In this document: positions 31,591-41,489 of the stretch, piece after piece | How the letters are laid out: every line of letters begins with the position of its first letter | Numbering within the stretch: position 1 is the first letter of the stretch | Position numbers and translations under genes: made by a program | NCBI RefSeq assembly: GCF_002964785.1 | Contig: NZ_PQCC01000006.1 | Span: 1-61,535 of the forward strand | Reading direction: 5' to 3' | DNA: 61,535 nt | Source: Pseudoalteromonas sp. T1lg48 | GTDB taxonomy: Bacteria > Pseudomonadota > Gammaproteobacteria > Enterobacterales > Alteromonadaceae | Notes under the pieces: model-generated | Told to the model about the DNA's origin: nothing | Databases searched by the model: none | What the model saw: only the letters and a program-made list of their open reading frames with translations

Positions 31591-32147
31591 TAGTCTTCCG
31601 CCTCGATTATATGTTTGAGTTTGTTGATGGCCCTGTGCACTCGCACCTTAAGCGCGCTTTCTGAAATTCCCAATTGTTTCGCGGCTTCGCTGCTAGTAAG
31701 GCCTACCAGTTTGGTCAAGGTGAGCGCTTCCCTGTGGGGAGCCGGCAACTCCTTCAATAGGTTTTCTTCATCAATGCCGTCTTCCACCGAAGGGCTCTGA
31801 GATACAAGACCCTGCACTTCGAGTTGATACGGCTCCGTGTGTTGAATGCGGCTACTTTTGTGGCGCAGATAATCTATGACCTTGTGCCGAACTATAGTGA
31901 AAAACCAAGGCCTGAACGGACGCTGGGGGTCATAGGTATGGCGCGCCTTGTGAATGGCTAGCAAGGTTTCCTGGACGCAATCTTCTATGAACTCCTGATC
32001 CCCGAAACGCTTTTTAAGATAGCCGTGAATCACGTTTGCCAGCTCAGTCAGTAATTGACGGTAATCGGATTCGCAGCCGCCTTGGGCACTGGCCATCAGC
32101 TCTGACCAACGGCTGTTATCGGATTGCGACGCGTCATTGATGCTCAT
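31590..32147 (-). CDS. RNA polymerase ECF-type sigma factor, SigF-like
   Basis: An ECF sigma factor of about 185 residues. Region 2 contains DQEFIEDCVQETLLAIHKAR and RPFRPWFFTIVRHKVIDYLR. Region 4 contains LPAPHREALTLTKLVGLTSS followed by EAAKQLGISESALKVRVHRA. The start at 32147 (MSINDASQ) is my choice because sequence upstream has no sigma-factor character; the frame stays open 108 bases further and the ribosome site is weak. It overlaps the anti-sigma gene. A GTAACC-N16-CGTA motif upstream suggests autoregulation, as in other sigma/NrsF pairs. Confidence 0.85.
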   Translation of the reverse strand: MSINDASQSDNSRWSELMASAQGGCESDYRQLLTELANVIHGYLKKRFGDQEFIEDCVQETLLAIHKARHTYDPQRPFRPWFFTIVRHKVIDYLRHKSSRIQHTEPYQLEVQGLVSQSPSVEDGIDEENLLKELPAPHREALTLTKLVGLTSSEAAKQLGISESALKVRVHRAINKLKHIIEAED

Positions 32148-32322
32148 CCGTGAAAAAAAGGCCCTGAGTTCATAAGCCGAGAAGATGACAATTCCAAAAT
32201 GAAAGTCCTCTGAGATTGACGCCATTGCGAGTAAAGCAGCAGACGGATGAGCCACCCTCGTAAAGCTGTCACACCTTGAAGCGTTAATAATAGCACCTCA
32301 ACAACACGCCATATTAACTAAC

Positions 32323-32348
32323 TACGTACGACAGCAAGCAATGGTTAC
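32323..32348 (-). promoter_or_regulatory. Candidate ECF-sigma autoregulatory promoter
   Basis: On the minus strand GTAACC (32343-32348), 16 bases, CGTA (32323-32326), 176 bases ahead of the chosen sigma start. It resembles the GTAACC/CGAA-type promoters known for SigF factors with NrsF partners. A sister motif lies before the small secreted protein gene. Confidence 0.5.
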
Positions 32349-32493
32349 AATGCACAAAAATAAACTGGGCTGAGTTCAGGGTAAGTTTGCCGTGCTTAGC
32401 TCATGCCGCCACAGGCTGGAGGCTTGACAGAAAAGTGAAGAAGGAATGGACGGGAGTGTGGGTATATCGCCAACCGCAACGGGCCCAATAATG

Positions 32494-32523
32494 AAAAAGC
32501 CCCGGCGAATGCCAGGGCTTTTT
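32494..32523 (-). terminator. Terminator of the S10 operon after rpsQ
   Basis: Arms AAAAAGCCC and GGGCTTTTT with an inner near-complementary CGGC/GCCA and a GAAT loop (32494-32523). It starts 26 bases after the rpsQ stop. On the minus strand it ends in T5. It marks the end of the ribosomal operon at rpsQ. Confidence 0.88.
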
Positions 32524-32548
32524 GGGTCCAAATAGACTTAATTAAAAA

Positions 32549-32805
32549 TTAAGCTTTCTTAGGACGCTCAACAACTTCTACCAAAGTCCAAGACTTAGTC
32601 TTAGAGATAGGCGCACATTCACGAATAGTAACTGTGTCGCCTGCCATAGCAGAGTTGTTTTCATCATGTACGTGCAACTTAGTAGTACGTTTCATGAACT
32701 TACCGTAGATCGGGTGCTTCACGTAACGGGCTACAGCAACAGTGAAAGACTTGTCCATCTGTCGCTGATTACACGGCCTTGTAGAGTACGGATCTTATCG
32801 CTCAT
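32549..32805 (-). CDS. rpsQ: 30S ribosomal protein S17, frameshifted in this sequence
   Basis: S17, expected 85 residues. The true start (ATG at 32805, overlapping the rpmC stop as TAATG) gives [15 protein letters not shown], but the frame then breaks. The rest, from [20 protein letters not shown] to the end, lies in another frame from 32758. One missing base near 32760/32761 (GACAG where GACAAG is expected) explains it: adding one base gives 258 nt and a continuous S17. S17 binds 16S rRNA early in 30S assembly. The indel is in a short A run and is most likely a sequencing or assembly error. Confidence 0.93.
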
Positions 32806-32996
32806 TATGCACCTGCCTTCTGGTTAATAACCGTTTTAACACGCGCGATATCGCGACGTACTTTACGTAGCAAATGAGATTGAGCTAGCTGACCAGTGCT
32901 TGCTTGCATGCGCAGGTTAAACTGCTCACGAAGAAGTTCAATAAGTTCAGCATTTAGCTCTTCTACGCTTTTATCTTTAAGTTCGCTAGCTTTCAT
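32805..32996 (-). CDS. rpmC: 50S ribosomal protein L29
   Basis: L29, 63 residues ([20 protein letters not shown]...), a two-helix protein near the peptide exit tunnel that forms part of the signal recognition particle and trigger factor docking site with L23. It overlaps rplP upstream by one base (TAATG at 32996) and rpsQ downstream by one base, so rplP-rpmC-rpsQ are tightly coupled. Confidence 0.97.
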   Translation of the reverse strand: MKASELKDKSVEELNAELIELLREQFNLRMQASTGQLAQSHLLRKVRRDIARVKTVINQKAGA

Positions 32997-33409
32997 TACA
33001 TCACCGTCCGAGTTACAAAAGTGGTTTTGAATGGTAATTTACGAGCAGCTAGGTTGAATGCTTCACGAGCAAGCTCTTCTGAAACACCTTCCATTTCGTA
33101 AAGTACTTTACCAGGCTGAATTTCAGCAACCCAGTATTCAACAGAACCTTTACCTTTACCCATACGAACTTCAAGCGGCTTTTCAGTGATTGGCTTGTCT
33201 GGGAATACACGGATCCAGATTTTACCTTGACGCTTGATGTGACGTGTCATAGCACGACGAGCTGCTTCGATTTGACGAGCAGTCATACGGCCACGACCAG
33301 TAGCCTTAAGACCGAAAGTACCGAAGCTTACTTTGTTACCGTTTTGCGCAAGACCACGGTTGCGGCCTTTGTGCACCTTACGGAATTTTGTACGTTTTGG
33401 CTGTAACAT
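32996..33409 (-). CDS. rplP: 50S ribosomal protein L16
   Basis: L16, 137 residues (E. coli 136), opening [20 protein letters not shown]. It is a late assembly protein that organises the A-site region of 23S rRNA near the peptidyl-transferase centre. The loop segment with the arginine hydroxylated in E. coli (R81) is conserved ([16 protein letters not shown]). It lies 12 bases after rpsC. Confidence 0.98.
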   Translation of the reverse strand: MLQPKRTKFRKVHKGRNRGLAQNGNKVSFGTFGLKATGRGRMTARQIEAARRAMTRHIKRQGKIWIRVFPDKPITEKPLEVRMGKGKGSVEYWVAEIQPGKVLYEMEGVSEELAREAFNLAARKLPFKTTFVTRTVM

Positions 33410-33421
33410 TATTCGCTACTC

Positions 33422-34123
33422 CTACTTAGCACTTTTCTTGGCTTTCTTCGGGCCACGTTTAGCAGGCTTCTCTTGCTCTTGTACTAGTGGAAGACCACCA
33501 ATAACTTCGCCTTTGAAGATCCATACTTTAACACCGATAATGCCGTAAGTGGTTGCAGCTTCAGAAGTTGCGTAATCGATATCAGCACGAAGAGTGTGTA
33601 GAGGTACACGACCTTCACGGTACCACTCAGAACGTGCGATTTCTGCGCCGCCTAGACGGCCGCTTACTTCAACTTTGATACCCTTTGCACCTAAGCGCAT
33701 TGCGTTTTGTACCGAACGCTTCATAGCGCGACGGAACATAACACGACGCTCTAGCTGTGACGCAATACCGTCAGCTACTAGTTGTGCATCAAGTTCTGGC
33801 TTACGTACTTCCGCAATATTGATTTGCGCAGGTACACCAGCGATTTTTGTTACAGCTTGACGTAGCTTTTCAACGTCTTCGCCTTTTTTACCGATAACAA
33901 CACCAGGACGAGCTGTGTGAATTGTTACACGGATAGATTTTGCTGGGCGCTCGATAACGATTTTAGCCACAGAAGCGTTCTTAAGTTCCTTAGTAAGGTA
34001 AGAACGTACTTTGTGATCGCCAAAAAGCTGCTCAGAGTAATCTTTTGTATTCGCGTACCAGGTAGAAACCCAAGGTTTAGAGATACCTAGGCGAATACCA
34101 GTAGGATGAACTTTTTGTCCCAT
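33422..34123 (-). CDS. rpsC: 30S ribosomal protein S3
   Basis: S3, 233 residues, same length as E. coli. It has an N-terminal segment ([20 protein letters not shown]), a KH domain with the GXXG-type turn ([17 protein letters not shown]) and a Lys-rich tail ([15 protein letters not shown]). It lines the mRNA entry tunnel and helps unwind mRNA. Position rplV-rpsC-rplP is standard for the S10 operon. Confidence 0.98.
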   Translation of the reverse strand: MGQKVHPTGIRLGISKPWVSTWYANTKDYSEQLFGDHKVRSYLTKELKNASVAKIVIERPAKSIRVTIHTARPGVVIGKKGEDVEKLRQAVTKIAGVPAQINIAEVRKPELDAQLVADGIASQLERRVMFRRAMKRSVQNAMRLGAKGIKVEVSGRLGGAEIARSEWYREGRVPLHTLRADIDYATSEAATTYGIIGVKVWIFKGEVIGGLPLVQEQEKPAKRGPKKAKKSAK

Positions 34124-34135
34124 TACTTATATCTC

Positions 34136-34468
34136 CTAGTTATCCGAAACCACAACAGTGATGTGGCTTGTACGCTTAAGGATGCGGTCAGCGCGTCCTT
34201 TAGCACGAGGCATGATGCGTTTCATTGTAGGACCTTCGTCTACAAATACTTTCGCTACTACAAGCTCATCAATGTCAGCACCTTCGTTGTGCTCCGCGTT
34301 CGCGATAGCAGACTCAAGTACTTTCTTAACTAATGCAGCCGCTTTCTTAGGGCTGTACGCCAGGATTTCTAGGGCGCGATCTACCGGTAGTCCACGGATT
34401 TGGTCTGCAACTAGACGTGCTTTTTGCGCCGAACCAGAGGCGAATTTGTGTTTAGCTAATGCTTCCAT
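34136..34468 (-). CDS. rplV: 50S ribosomal protein L22
   Basis: L22, 110 residues. Two ATGs stand in tandem; I chose the second (34468) because it gives [20 protein letters not shown] and a 5-base spacing from GGAGG. The long beta-hairpin that lines the exit tunnel ([20 protein letters not shown]) is intact, with no sign of the insertions or deletions that confer macrolide resistance. Confidence 0.98.
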   Translation of the reverse strand: MEALAKHKFASGSAQKARLVADQIRGLPVDRALEILAYSPKKAAALVKKVLESAIANAEHNEGADIDELVVAKVFVDEGPTMKRIMPRAKGRADRILKRTSHITVVVSDN

Positions 34469-34480
34469 CATAACCTCCGA

Positions 34481-34768
<288 letters not shown>

Positions 34769-34775
34769 TCAACTA

Positions 34776-35600
34776 TTATTTAGTACGACGACGTACGATG
34801 AACTTATCAGTACGCTTGTTCTTACGAGTCTTGTAACCTTTGGTAGGTACGCCCCATGGAGATACAGGGTGACGACCACCAGAAGTACGACCTTCACCAC
34901 CACCGTGCGGGTGATCTACCGGGTTCATGGCAACACCACGAACGGTCGGACGGATACCACGCCAGCGGTTTGCACCGGCTTTACCAAGTGAACGTAGCAT
35001 GTGCTCAGCATTACCTACTTCACCTAGCGTTGCGCGACAGTCAGCTAGTACTTTACGAACTTCGCCTGAACGAAGACGTAGAGTCACGTATTGACCTTCA
35101 CGTGCTAGGATTTGTACGTAAGCGCCTGCAGAACGTGCAATCTGTGCACCTTTACCAGGCTTAAGCTCTACGTTGTGTACGGTCGAACCTACAGGCATGT
35201 TGCGCATAGGTAAGGTGTTACCAGCTTTGATTGGTGCATCAACACCAGACTGGATTTGATCACCTGCTTTAAGACCCTTAGGAGCGATGATGTAACGACG
35301 CTCACCGTCTGCATAACAAACCAAGGCGATGTTCGCGCTACGGTTTGGATCATACTCTAGACGCTCTACTTTAGCTGGAATGCCATCTTTAGTGCGTTTA
35401 AAGTCAATTACACGGTAATGATGCTTGTGACCACCACCGATATGACGAACCGTGATACGACCTTTGTTGTTACGACCACCGGTTTTAGAGTTCTTCTCTA
35501 GAAGCGGAGCGTATGGCTTACCCTTGTGTAGATCAGGGTTAACCACTTTAACGACGTGACGACGACCCGCAGAAGTTGGTTTACACTTTTGAAGTGCCAT
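34776..35600 (-). CDS. rplB: 50S ribosomal protein L2
   Basis: L2, 274 residues, one of the largest ribosomal proteins and needed for subunit joining and peptidyl-transferase centre structure. The conserved histidine region [14 protein letters not shown] near residues 223-236 is intact. The basic C-terminus ends [18 protein letters not shown]. It lies 17 bases after rplW. Confidence 0.98.
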   Translation of the reverse strand: MALQKCKPTSAGRRHVVKVVNPDLHKGKPYAPLLEKNSKTGGRNNKGRITVRHIGGGHKHHYRVIDFKRTKDGIPAKVERLEYDPNRSANIALVCYADGERRYIIAPKGLKAGDQIQSGVDAPIKAGNTLPMRNMPVGSTVHNVELKPGKGAQIARSAGAYVQILAREGQYVTLRLRSGEVRKVLADCRATLGEVGNAEHMLRSLGKAGANRWRGIRPTVRGVAMNPVDHPHGGGEGRTSGGRHPVSPWGVPTKGYKTRKNKRTDKFIVRRRTK

Positions 35601-35617
35601 AATTCTAACTCCCCTTA

Positions 35618-35920
35618 TTACTCGGCGCCGCCGACAAAGTCTAGCTCGCTACCTTCTTTAAGAGTAACGTAGGCTTTCTTCCAGTCGCTACGACGACCGA
35701 AACGCATACCAGTACGCTTTGTTTTACCCTTAACATTAAGTGTGCGAACACCAGTTACTTCTACTTCGAAAAGCTTTTCTACAGCTGCTTTAACTTCAGC
35801 TTTAGTTGCATCTTTAAGTACTTTGAAAACAATCGTGTTGTTATCTTCAGCAGATACAGTGCTCTTCTCAGAGATGTGCGGAGCAAGGATTACTTTTAAA
35901 AGACGTTCTTCACGGATCAT
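35618..35920 (-). CDS. rplW: 50S ribosomal protein L23
   Basis: L23, 100 residues, at the tunnel exit where trigger factor and SRP dock. The docking region around Glu ([20 protein letters not shown]) is conserved. The ATG overlaps the rplD stop by 4 bases (ATGA at 35917-35920), indicating translational coupling. Confidence 0.98.
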   Translation of the reverse strand: MIREERLLKVILAPHISEKSTVSAEDNNTIVFKVLKDATKAEVKAAVEKLFEVEVTGVRTLNVKGKTKRTGMRFGRRSDWKKAYVTLKEGSELDFVGGAE

Positions 35921-36522
35921 GCTAGCGCCTCCTCAAGTTGCTTTACAGCACCCTTAGTCATAACAACCTTATCGAAAGCGATTAGGCTTACTGGGTCGAT
36001 ACCAGCTACATCACGTACGTCAACCTTGTATAGGTTACGAGCAGCAAGGAATAGATTCTCTTCTACTTCTTCTGTCACGATTAGTACGTCTTTAAGCTCA
36101 AGCTCTTTAAGCTTCGCTACAAGTGCTTTAGTCTTAGGAGCTTCGATACCGAAGTTCTCAACTACAACTAAACGCTCTTGACGAACAAGCTCAGATAAGA
36201 TGCTCTTGATCGCACCGCGATACATCTTACGGTTAACTTTTTGGCTGTGATCTTGCGGCTTAGCTGCAAAAGTCACACCACCGCTACGCCAGATTGGGCT
36301 GCGGATTGTACCAGCACGTGCACGGCCAGTACCTTTTTGACGCCATGGCTTCTTACCGCCACCGCTTACTTCAGAACGTGTCTTCTGAGCTTTAGTACCT
36401 TGACGAGCACCTGCTGCGTAAGCAACAACTACTTGGTGTACTAATGCTTCGTTAAACTCACGTCCAAAAGTAGCTTCGGAAACTTCAAGAGCGCCTGACG
36501 CGTCTTTAATTGCTAATTCCAT
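35917..36522 (-). CDS. rplD: 50S ribosomal protein L4
   Basis: L4, 201 residues, same as E. coli. The exit-tunnel loop is present ([20 protein letters not shown], then [15 protein letters not shown]). L4 is the autogenous repressor of the S10 operon in Gammaproteobacteria, acting on the leader upstream of rpsJ. I chose the ATG at 36522; the codon before it is GTG, which would add one residue, but homology and a GGAG site favour ATG. Confidence 0.98.
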   Translation of the reverse strand: MELAIKDASGALEVSEATFGREFNEALVHQVVVAYAAGARQGTKAQKTRSEVSGGGKKPWRQKGTGRARAGTIRSPIWRSGGVTFAAKPQDHSQKVNRKMYRGAIKSILSELVRQERLVVVENFGIEAPKTKALVAKLKELELKDVLIVTEEVEENLFLAARNLYKVDVRDVAGIDPVSLIAFDKVVMTKGAVKQLEEALA

Positions 36523-36539
36523 CACTAAATCTCCAGGAC

Positions 36540-37175
36540 TTATGCTTTAACAGCAGGTTTAACGATAACGTCACCGCCGATAGCGCCAGGTACTGCACCT
36601 TTAACTAGAAGCAGGTTACGCTCAGCGTCAACACGAACTAGTTCTAGGTTCTGAGTAGTTACACGCTCAGCACCCATGTGACCGGCCATTTTCTTACCTT
36701 TAAACACCTTACCAGGTGATTGGTTTTGACCGATTGAACCAGGAGCACGGTGAGACAAAGAGTTACCGTGAGTTGCGTCTTGCATGCTGAAGTTCCAGCG
36801 CTTAACACCACCTTGGAAACCTTTACCTTTAGAAGTACCAGTAACGTCAACTTTGCTCACTTCGTTGAATACTTCAACAGTGATTTCGTTACCAACTTCA
36901 AAGTCGCCTTCACCGCCATTAAGACGGAATTCCCACAGACCACGACCCGCTTCAACGCCAGCTTTAGCGAAGTGACCCGCTGCTGGTTTGTTTACACGGC
37001 TAGCTTTTTTCTCGCCTGCGGTTACTTGAAGCGCGTTATAACCGTCTGTTGCGTCAGATTTGATCTGCGTAACACGGTTAGGAGTCGCTTCGATTACGGT
37101 TACTGGGATAGATACGCCATCTTCAGTGAAGATACGAGTCATGCCCACTTTACGACCGACTAGACCTAATGCCAT
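36540..37175 (-). CDS. rplC: 50S ribosomal protein L3
   Basis: L3, 211 residues (E. coli 209). The glutamine methylated by PrmB in relatives lies in [21 protein letters not shown]3 is a primary assembly protein that reaches the peptidyl-transferase centre. It lies 27 bases after rpsJ. Confidence 0.98.
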   Translation of the reverse strand: MALGLVGRKVGMTRIFTEDGVSIPVTVIEATPNRVTQIKSDATDGYNALQVTAGEKKASRVNKPAAGHFAKAGVEAGRGLWEFRLNGGEGDFEVGNEITVEVFNEVSKVDVTGTSKGKGFQGGVKRWNFSMQDATHGNSLSHRAPGSIGQNQSPGKVFKGKKMAGHMGAERVTTQNLELVRVDAERNLLLVKGAVPGAIGGDVIVKPAVKA

Positions 37176-37202
37176 TTTCCTAAAACCTCTCTAATCTTCC
37201 GA

Positions 37203-37523
<321 letters not shown>

Positions 37524-37614
37524 TCAATAAAAAGAGCATTTAAAAAGAGCATAAAAAAACACCCGAAACTTACTTACTACTAAGAAGTCGGTTGTCCTTT
37601 CATTTTCTACCATT

Positions 37615-37633
37615 GAGCTCCAAATCGGAGCTC
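37615..37633 (-). promoter_or_regulatory. Hairpin in the S10 operon leader
   Basis: GAGCTCC (37615-37621) pairs with GGAGCTC (37627-37633) over a 5-base loop, about 100 bases ahead of rpsJ and inside the predicted 190-base leader. In relatives L4 binds a hairpin in this leader to stop transcription and translation. I infer that role from position only. Confidence 0.5.
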
Positions 37634-37711
37634 CTGTTTATGCTTGAAATCCAAGCTATATCTAGCTTTCCATGTCCTTGGTGGAACACCTAAGGCAAAG
37701 AAAGTCTGCGT

Positions 37712-37739
37712 ATTATAGAGATATTGGTGATAAATGCAA
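37712..37739 (-). promoter_or_regulatory. Promoter of the S10 operon
   Basis: On the minus strand TTGCAT (37734-37739), 16 bases, perfect TATAAT (37712-37717). Predicted start near 37705, giving a leader of about 190 bases before rpsJ. Confidence 0.82.
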
Positions 37740-38307
37740 CAGTTTTTTGTGCTTAAGGAAGGGTACGGTGGACAAGAAGGAGGAAGCGCTTGATGCTGCG
37801 TCACTCACCCGTCCTTCTTGTCTGCCGCAACACAGAATTCAGCCCCAGGGATACGACTAAATACCGAGCCTGGCGCGTTTGTCGCAGCCATTGTTCTTAT
37901 TATCGAGACTCTTAACTGACAGCAGGCTTAAAGCCTGTTCATTTTATGTACCAAGGCCAATCCCTCGTCTGACGGCAGTGGAAGGCAAAACCTCCCCGCG
38001 CCCTTGGCTCAGTCGCCAAGCCAGCTCATAGCAATGGTCAGTCCAGTTAGAACTTGGTATCATTTACGCCCTTTATTGTGTTTTTTAATGCCAGTTGCAT
38101 TAATAAAGTGCTCGGGTGTAGCAACGGATAAAAGCTCGGGATAGCGAGGCTAAAATTATGGTATATAGTTGTTCTATCTAAATAATTTTTAACGAAGCTA
38201 GCCTGGCGTTTGGCACGCTGGATTGAGCAAAATTTTAATAAATTGGTATTCGACATTACCTGATCTGTTATTGCCCCTTGGTAATGTGGTTAAGCGAGTG
38301 AGTGTAA
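37740..38307. other. Intergenic region between divergent S10 operon and plsB
   Basis: 568 bases with no credible gene on either strand. It contains a short palindrome CAGGCTT/AAGCCTG at 37923-37937 without a strong T-run. The half next to plsB is A+T-rich and probably holds its promoter, which I could not fix. Confidence 0.6.
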
Positions 38308-40755
38308 ATGAAAATGTTAAACCGCAGCGTCGACTTTCTAGCCCGTTGCTTAAATGCCATTTGTGTAAGGTCCAAGGTGCTGCCGCAGCAGCCGATTGCC
38401 GACTTCGAGCTTGATACCTCGGTACCCACCTTCTACATTGGCCGCTTAAACTCGCGCCTTGATATCGCCGCCCTGGCGAAGATCTGTCGCAAGCTGGGCC
38501 TGCCAGATCCCAGTCAGGAGCAGAGTCTCGCCGACACCGAGCTGCCGCGCTTCATCGGCATTCAAAATCCACCGCCGGTATTCGGTACTAAAAGTCGCCC
38601 CAGCTGTGCCCTGCAACAGGGTAAAGCGATTTTCGATGCCCTTGCCAAGCAACCAGAGCAAAAGATTCAGATTATTCCTGTGACCATTCTCTGGGGCCGC
38701 AACCCAGGCAAAGAAAAGCCAGGCTTAAGCACGCTAATTTCCCATTCCCTGACACCGAGTTGGTTCCGTAAGTTTTTCGTGGTGCTGTTCTCGGGCCGCG
38801 ACAACCTTATTCGCTTTAGTCAGCCCCTGGATTTAACCCAACTGGTGCATGATAAGGGTGACAAAGACGAGCTCCCGCAAAAACTACTGCGTGTGGCCCG
38901 GGTGCACTTCCGTCGCCAAAAGCTCGCCGCCACCGGTCCGAAACTGCCTTCTCGCGAGGCACTGTTTAATTCCTTGCTGGCGTCGCCAACCATTAAAAAG
39001 GCCATTGCCGACGAGGCCAAGGCCAAAGGCATCAGTCAGGAAGAGGCGCGAAAAAAAGCCCTGCGTCTGCTCGATGAAATCGCCGCCAACTACTCCGATG
39101 CCATGGTGCGCGTCGCCGACCGCATTCTTACCTGGCTGTGGAATAAGCTCTATAACGGCATCGACGTGAACTATGCCGAGCAGGTGCGCGAGCTGACCGA
39201 TAAGGGACACGAGATCATCTATGTGCCCTGCCACCGCAGCCATATGGACTACCTGTTACTCACCTACGTGATTTATCACCAGGGCCTGGTGCCACCGCAC
39301 ATTGCCGCGGGTATCAACCTCGACTTCTTCCCCGCCGGGCCGATTTTCCGTCGCAGCGGCGCCTTCTTTATTCGCCGTTCCTTCAGTGGCAACAAGCTCT
39401 ATTCGGCGGTGTTTAAAGAATACCTAAGCCAGCTCTTTATTAACGGCTACTCGGTGAAGTTTTACACCGAAGGCGGGCGCAGCCGTACCGGTCGCCTGTT
39501 ACCACCGAAAACCGGCATGCTAGCGATGACCATTCAGGCCATGCTGCGCGGCATCGACCGCCCCATATCCATAGTGCCCGTGTATATCGGCTATGAGCAT
39601 GTGATGGAGATCAACACCTACCTCAAAGAGCTGGCCGGCGATCATAAAAAGAACGAGTCTGTGCTGGGTATTTTCAAGGCCATTAAAAACCTCAAGAACT
39701 ATGGTCGCGGTAACGTGAACTTCGGCGCGCCGATCAATATCAACCAGTTCCTTAACGAGCAGCAGCCGAACTGGCGCGAGGCGATTCATCCCACCGACGT
39801 GCAAAAACCGGCTTGGCTGGGTAAGCAGGTCAGCAATCTGGCCGACGAGATTATGATGAATATCAACAGTGCCGCCGCATTGAACTCGGTAAACCTGCTG
39901 GCCACCATTTTGCTGACCAATGATCAGTTTGCGCTCAGTAAGTCACAGCTGCTGGAGCAGATGGATTTCTACCTGCGCCTGCACCGGGACGCGCCACTCA
40001 GCGACAAGTTAACCCTGCCCCAGCAAAACAGCGCCGAGCTGCTTGGACACGCCCTGACCCTGAACAAATTTGACGTGGTGAACGACCACTTTGGCGACAT
40101 CATCGCCATTAAAGAAAAAGAGCGCACCCTGTTTAACTATTATCGCAATAATGTGCTGCATCTGTTTGCGGTGCCCAGCGTCATTGCCCAGCAACTGTTT
40201 AACCACCACAGCATCACCCGCAGCGAGTGCAAGGCGCAGGTTCAACGCCTTTACCCCTTGTTTGCCAAAGAATGGTTCCTGCCTGAGCTGAACGACGACT
40301 ACATCGACAAGGTTATCGCCAGCTTCGCCGAGCAGGGCCTTATTCGCCAAGACGGCGAGCAGCTGGAAGTGATCAAAGCGGGTGACAATCAGGCGACGCT
40401 GGAAATGCTGGGCAAGGTGGTACACCACACCTTGCTGCGCTACGCCATAGTCATAGGCCTATTAAGCCAAAGCGGCGATATGAGCCCTTCGGAGCTGGAA
40501 AAAGAAGGCGCCGTGATCGCCAACCGCCTAGGCACATTGCACGGTATTAAGAGCCCGGAATTCTTCGATAAGAAGGTACTGACCGGCTTTATTGCCAGCC
40601 TCAAAGAGCAGGGCTTGGTGCATCAACGCGACAACGCCCTCGCCCATACCGACGAGCTGGTTGCCCTGTACCAGGATCTGCAGCAGTTGCTGCCGGCCAG
40701 GTTGTGGCAGTCGATTAGCGATGCCATAGCGGCTATGCATGCAGGTCAGGCGTAA
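38308..40755 (+). CDS. plsB: Glycerol-3-phosphate 1-O-acyltransferase PlsB
   Basis: PlsB, 815 residues (E. coli 807), inner-membrane enzyme for the first acylation of sn-glycerol-3-phosphate in phospholipid synthesis. The four acyltransferase motifs are intact: PCHRSHMDYLLL with H309 and D314, the GAFFIRRSF motif, the FYTEGGRSRTGR motif, and SIVPVYIGYE. N- and C-terminal halves are full length. It uses acyl-ACP or acyl-CoA. The gene stands alone, divergent from the S10 operon, and is followed by a hairpin terminator that is part of a repeat element. Confidence 0.97.
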   Translation: MKMLNRSVDFLARCLNAICVRSKVLPQQPIADFELDTSVPTFYIGRLNSRLDIAALAKICRKLGLPDPSQEQSLADTELPRFIGIQNPPPVFGTKSRPSCALQQGKAIFDALAKQPEQKIQIIPVTILWGRNPGKEKPGLSTLISHSLTPSWFRKFFVVLFSGRDNLIRFSQPLDLTQLVHDKGDKDELPQKLLRVARVHFRRQKLAATGPKLPSREALFNSLLASPTIKKAIADEAKAKGISQEEARKKALRLLDEIAANYSDAMVRVADRILTWLWNKLYNGIDVNYAEQVRELTDKGHEIIYVPCHRSHMDYLLLTYVIYHQGLVPPHIAAGINLDFFPAGPIFRRSGAFFIRRSFSGNKLYSAVFKEYLSQLFINGYSVKFYTEGGRSRTGRLLPPKTGMLAMTIQAMLRGIDRPISIVPVYIGYEHVMEINTYLKELAGDHKKNESVLGIFKAIKNLKNYGRGNVNFGAPININQFLNEQQPNWREAIHPTDVQKPAWLGKQVSNLADEIMMNINSAAALNSVNLLATILLTNDQFALSKSQLLEQMDFYLRLHRDAPLSDKLTLPQQNSAELLGHALTLNKFDVVNDHFGDIIAIKEKERTLFNYYRNNVLHLFAVPSVIAQQLFNHHSITRSECKAQVQRLYPLFAKEWFLPELNDDYIDKVIASFAEQGLIRQDGEQLEVIKAGDNQATLEMLGKVVHHTLLRYAIVIGLLSQSGDMSPSELEKEGAVIANRLGTLHGIKSPEFFDKKVLTGFIASLKEQGLVHQRDNALAHTDELVALYQDLQQLLPARLWQSISDAIAAMHAGQA

Positions 40756-40770
40756 GCCTTTCTAGGTCGT

Positions 40771-40853
40771 CGGGCCGCCGACTATGGCGGTTTTTGTAGG
40801 TCGGTGCTCTGCGCCGACAGCGGTGTTAGTGGGATAGATCTTGTCGCGTTGGG
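40771..40853. repeat. Left arm of an inverted-repeat pair; also acts as plsB terminator
   Basis: A 20-base sequence (40771-40790) is the exact reverse complement of 41369-41388 apart from its outermost context. A further 19-base block (40835-40853) matches the reverse complement of 41349-41367 with one mismatch. The internal CCGCC/GGCGG stem followed by T5 (40775-40795) should terminate plsB. The part at 40794-40818 recurs, 24 of 25 bases, in the element between crbR and crbS. Confidence 0.8.
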
Positions 40854-41020
40854 CGACGAGCGACCGAAGCACCGCTTCGCAGCGCTAGGGTGAGCGCGTT
40901 TGGCAAATAGTCCAGTGAACTATTTTTTAGTAAGCGAACGCCTTAAGCCCAGCGGCGGGCCGGACGGTGGAGGCATGGATGCCGTAACTTCGTCACGAAC
41001 AGGAATGCGGCTCGACACGT

Positions 41021-41233
41021 CTAAACCGGTTCACCAAACAACAAAAGTAGAGCAAAACATGCCAACATCAAAAAGAAAGGAGGCCTCATTTTCTCTTCAT
41101 AAATTGAAAAGAACCCTTGAGATATAGGCGGGAATAAAAAGTTTAACACTACGCAAAGAAAAGAAACGTGTACACCTCGTGCCACAGACCAAATCCATGC
41201 CACGACCATTATTAACAATAACAAAGTTGCCAT
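41021..41233 (-). CDS. Small hydrophobic membrane protein
   Basis: A 70-residue protein with two or three hydrophobic segments (MATLLLLIMVVAWIWSVARG, VSFLCVVLNFLFPPI, FFLMLACFALLLLFGEPV) and a short charged loop (YEEKMRPP). The pattern looks like a genuine small inner-membrane protein. The ribosome site is weak and I do not recognise a family. It is the only likely gene between the two inverted-repeat arms, so it may have arrived with that segment. Confidence 0.5.
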   Translation of the reverse strand: MATLLLLIMVVAWIWSVARGVHVSFLCVVLNFLFPPISQGFFSIYEEKMRPPFFLMLACFALLLLFGEPV

Positions 41234-41348
41234 ACTTTCAGCTCATCCTGAGTTTAATAAATCCCTCATCATAACGACATTGAACAGCATCTAGCGCTGC
41301 CGAGTCGTCTCTAGTAAACCAGCATACTACCTAATTCTAAAAAGTACA

Positions 41349-41388
41349 CCCACCGCGACAAGATCTAGCCGCCATAGTCGGCGGCCCG
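41349..41388. repeat. Right arm of the inverted-repeat pair
   Basis: Contains the reverse complements of the two left-arm blocks (41349-41367, 18 of 19; 41369-41388, 20 of 20) fused directly together. The middle of the left arm is missing here, so the arms are not simple mirror images. Confidence 0.8.
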
Positions 41389-41489
41389 AATCCCCTTGTT
41401 TTTCATTACCGCTCATTTTTGCTACAATGCGGGGCTTTTTGTGGGTTTGTCTTCGCGCCGGTGGGCGTGAGGCCTACTGGGAGCATGGC

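Noticed and set aside
36750..37163. 137-codon open frame opposite rplC
   Set aside because: Antisense shadow of a ribosomal protein gene with strong codon bias.
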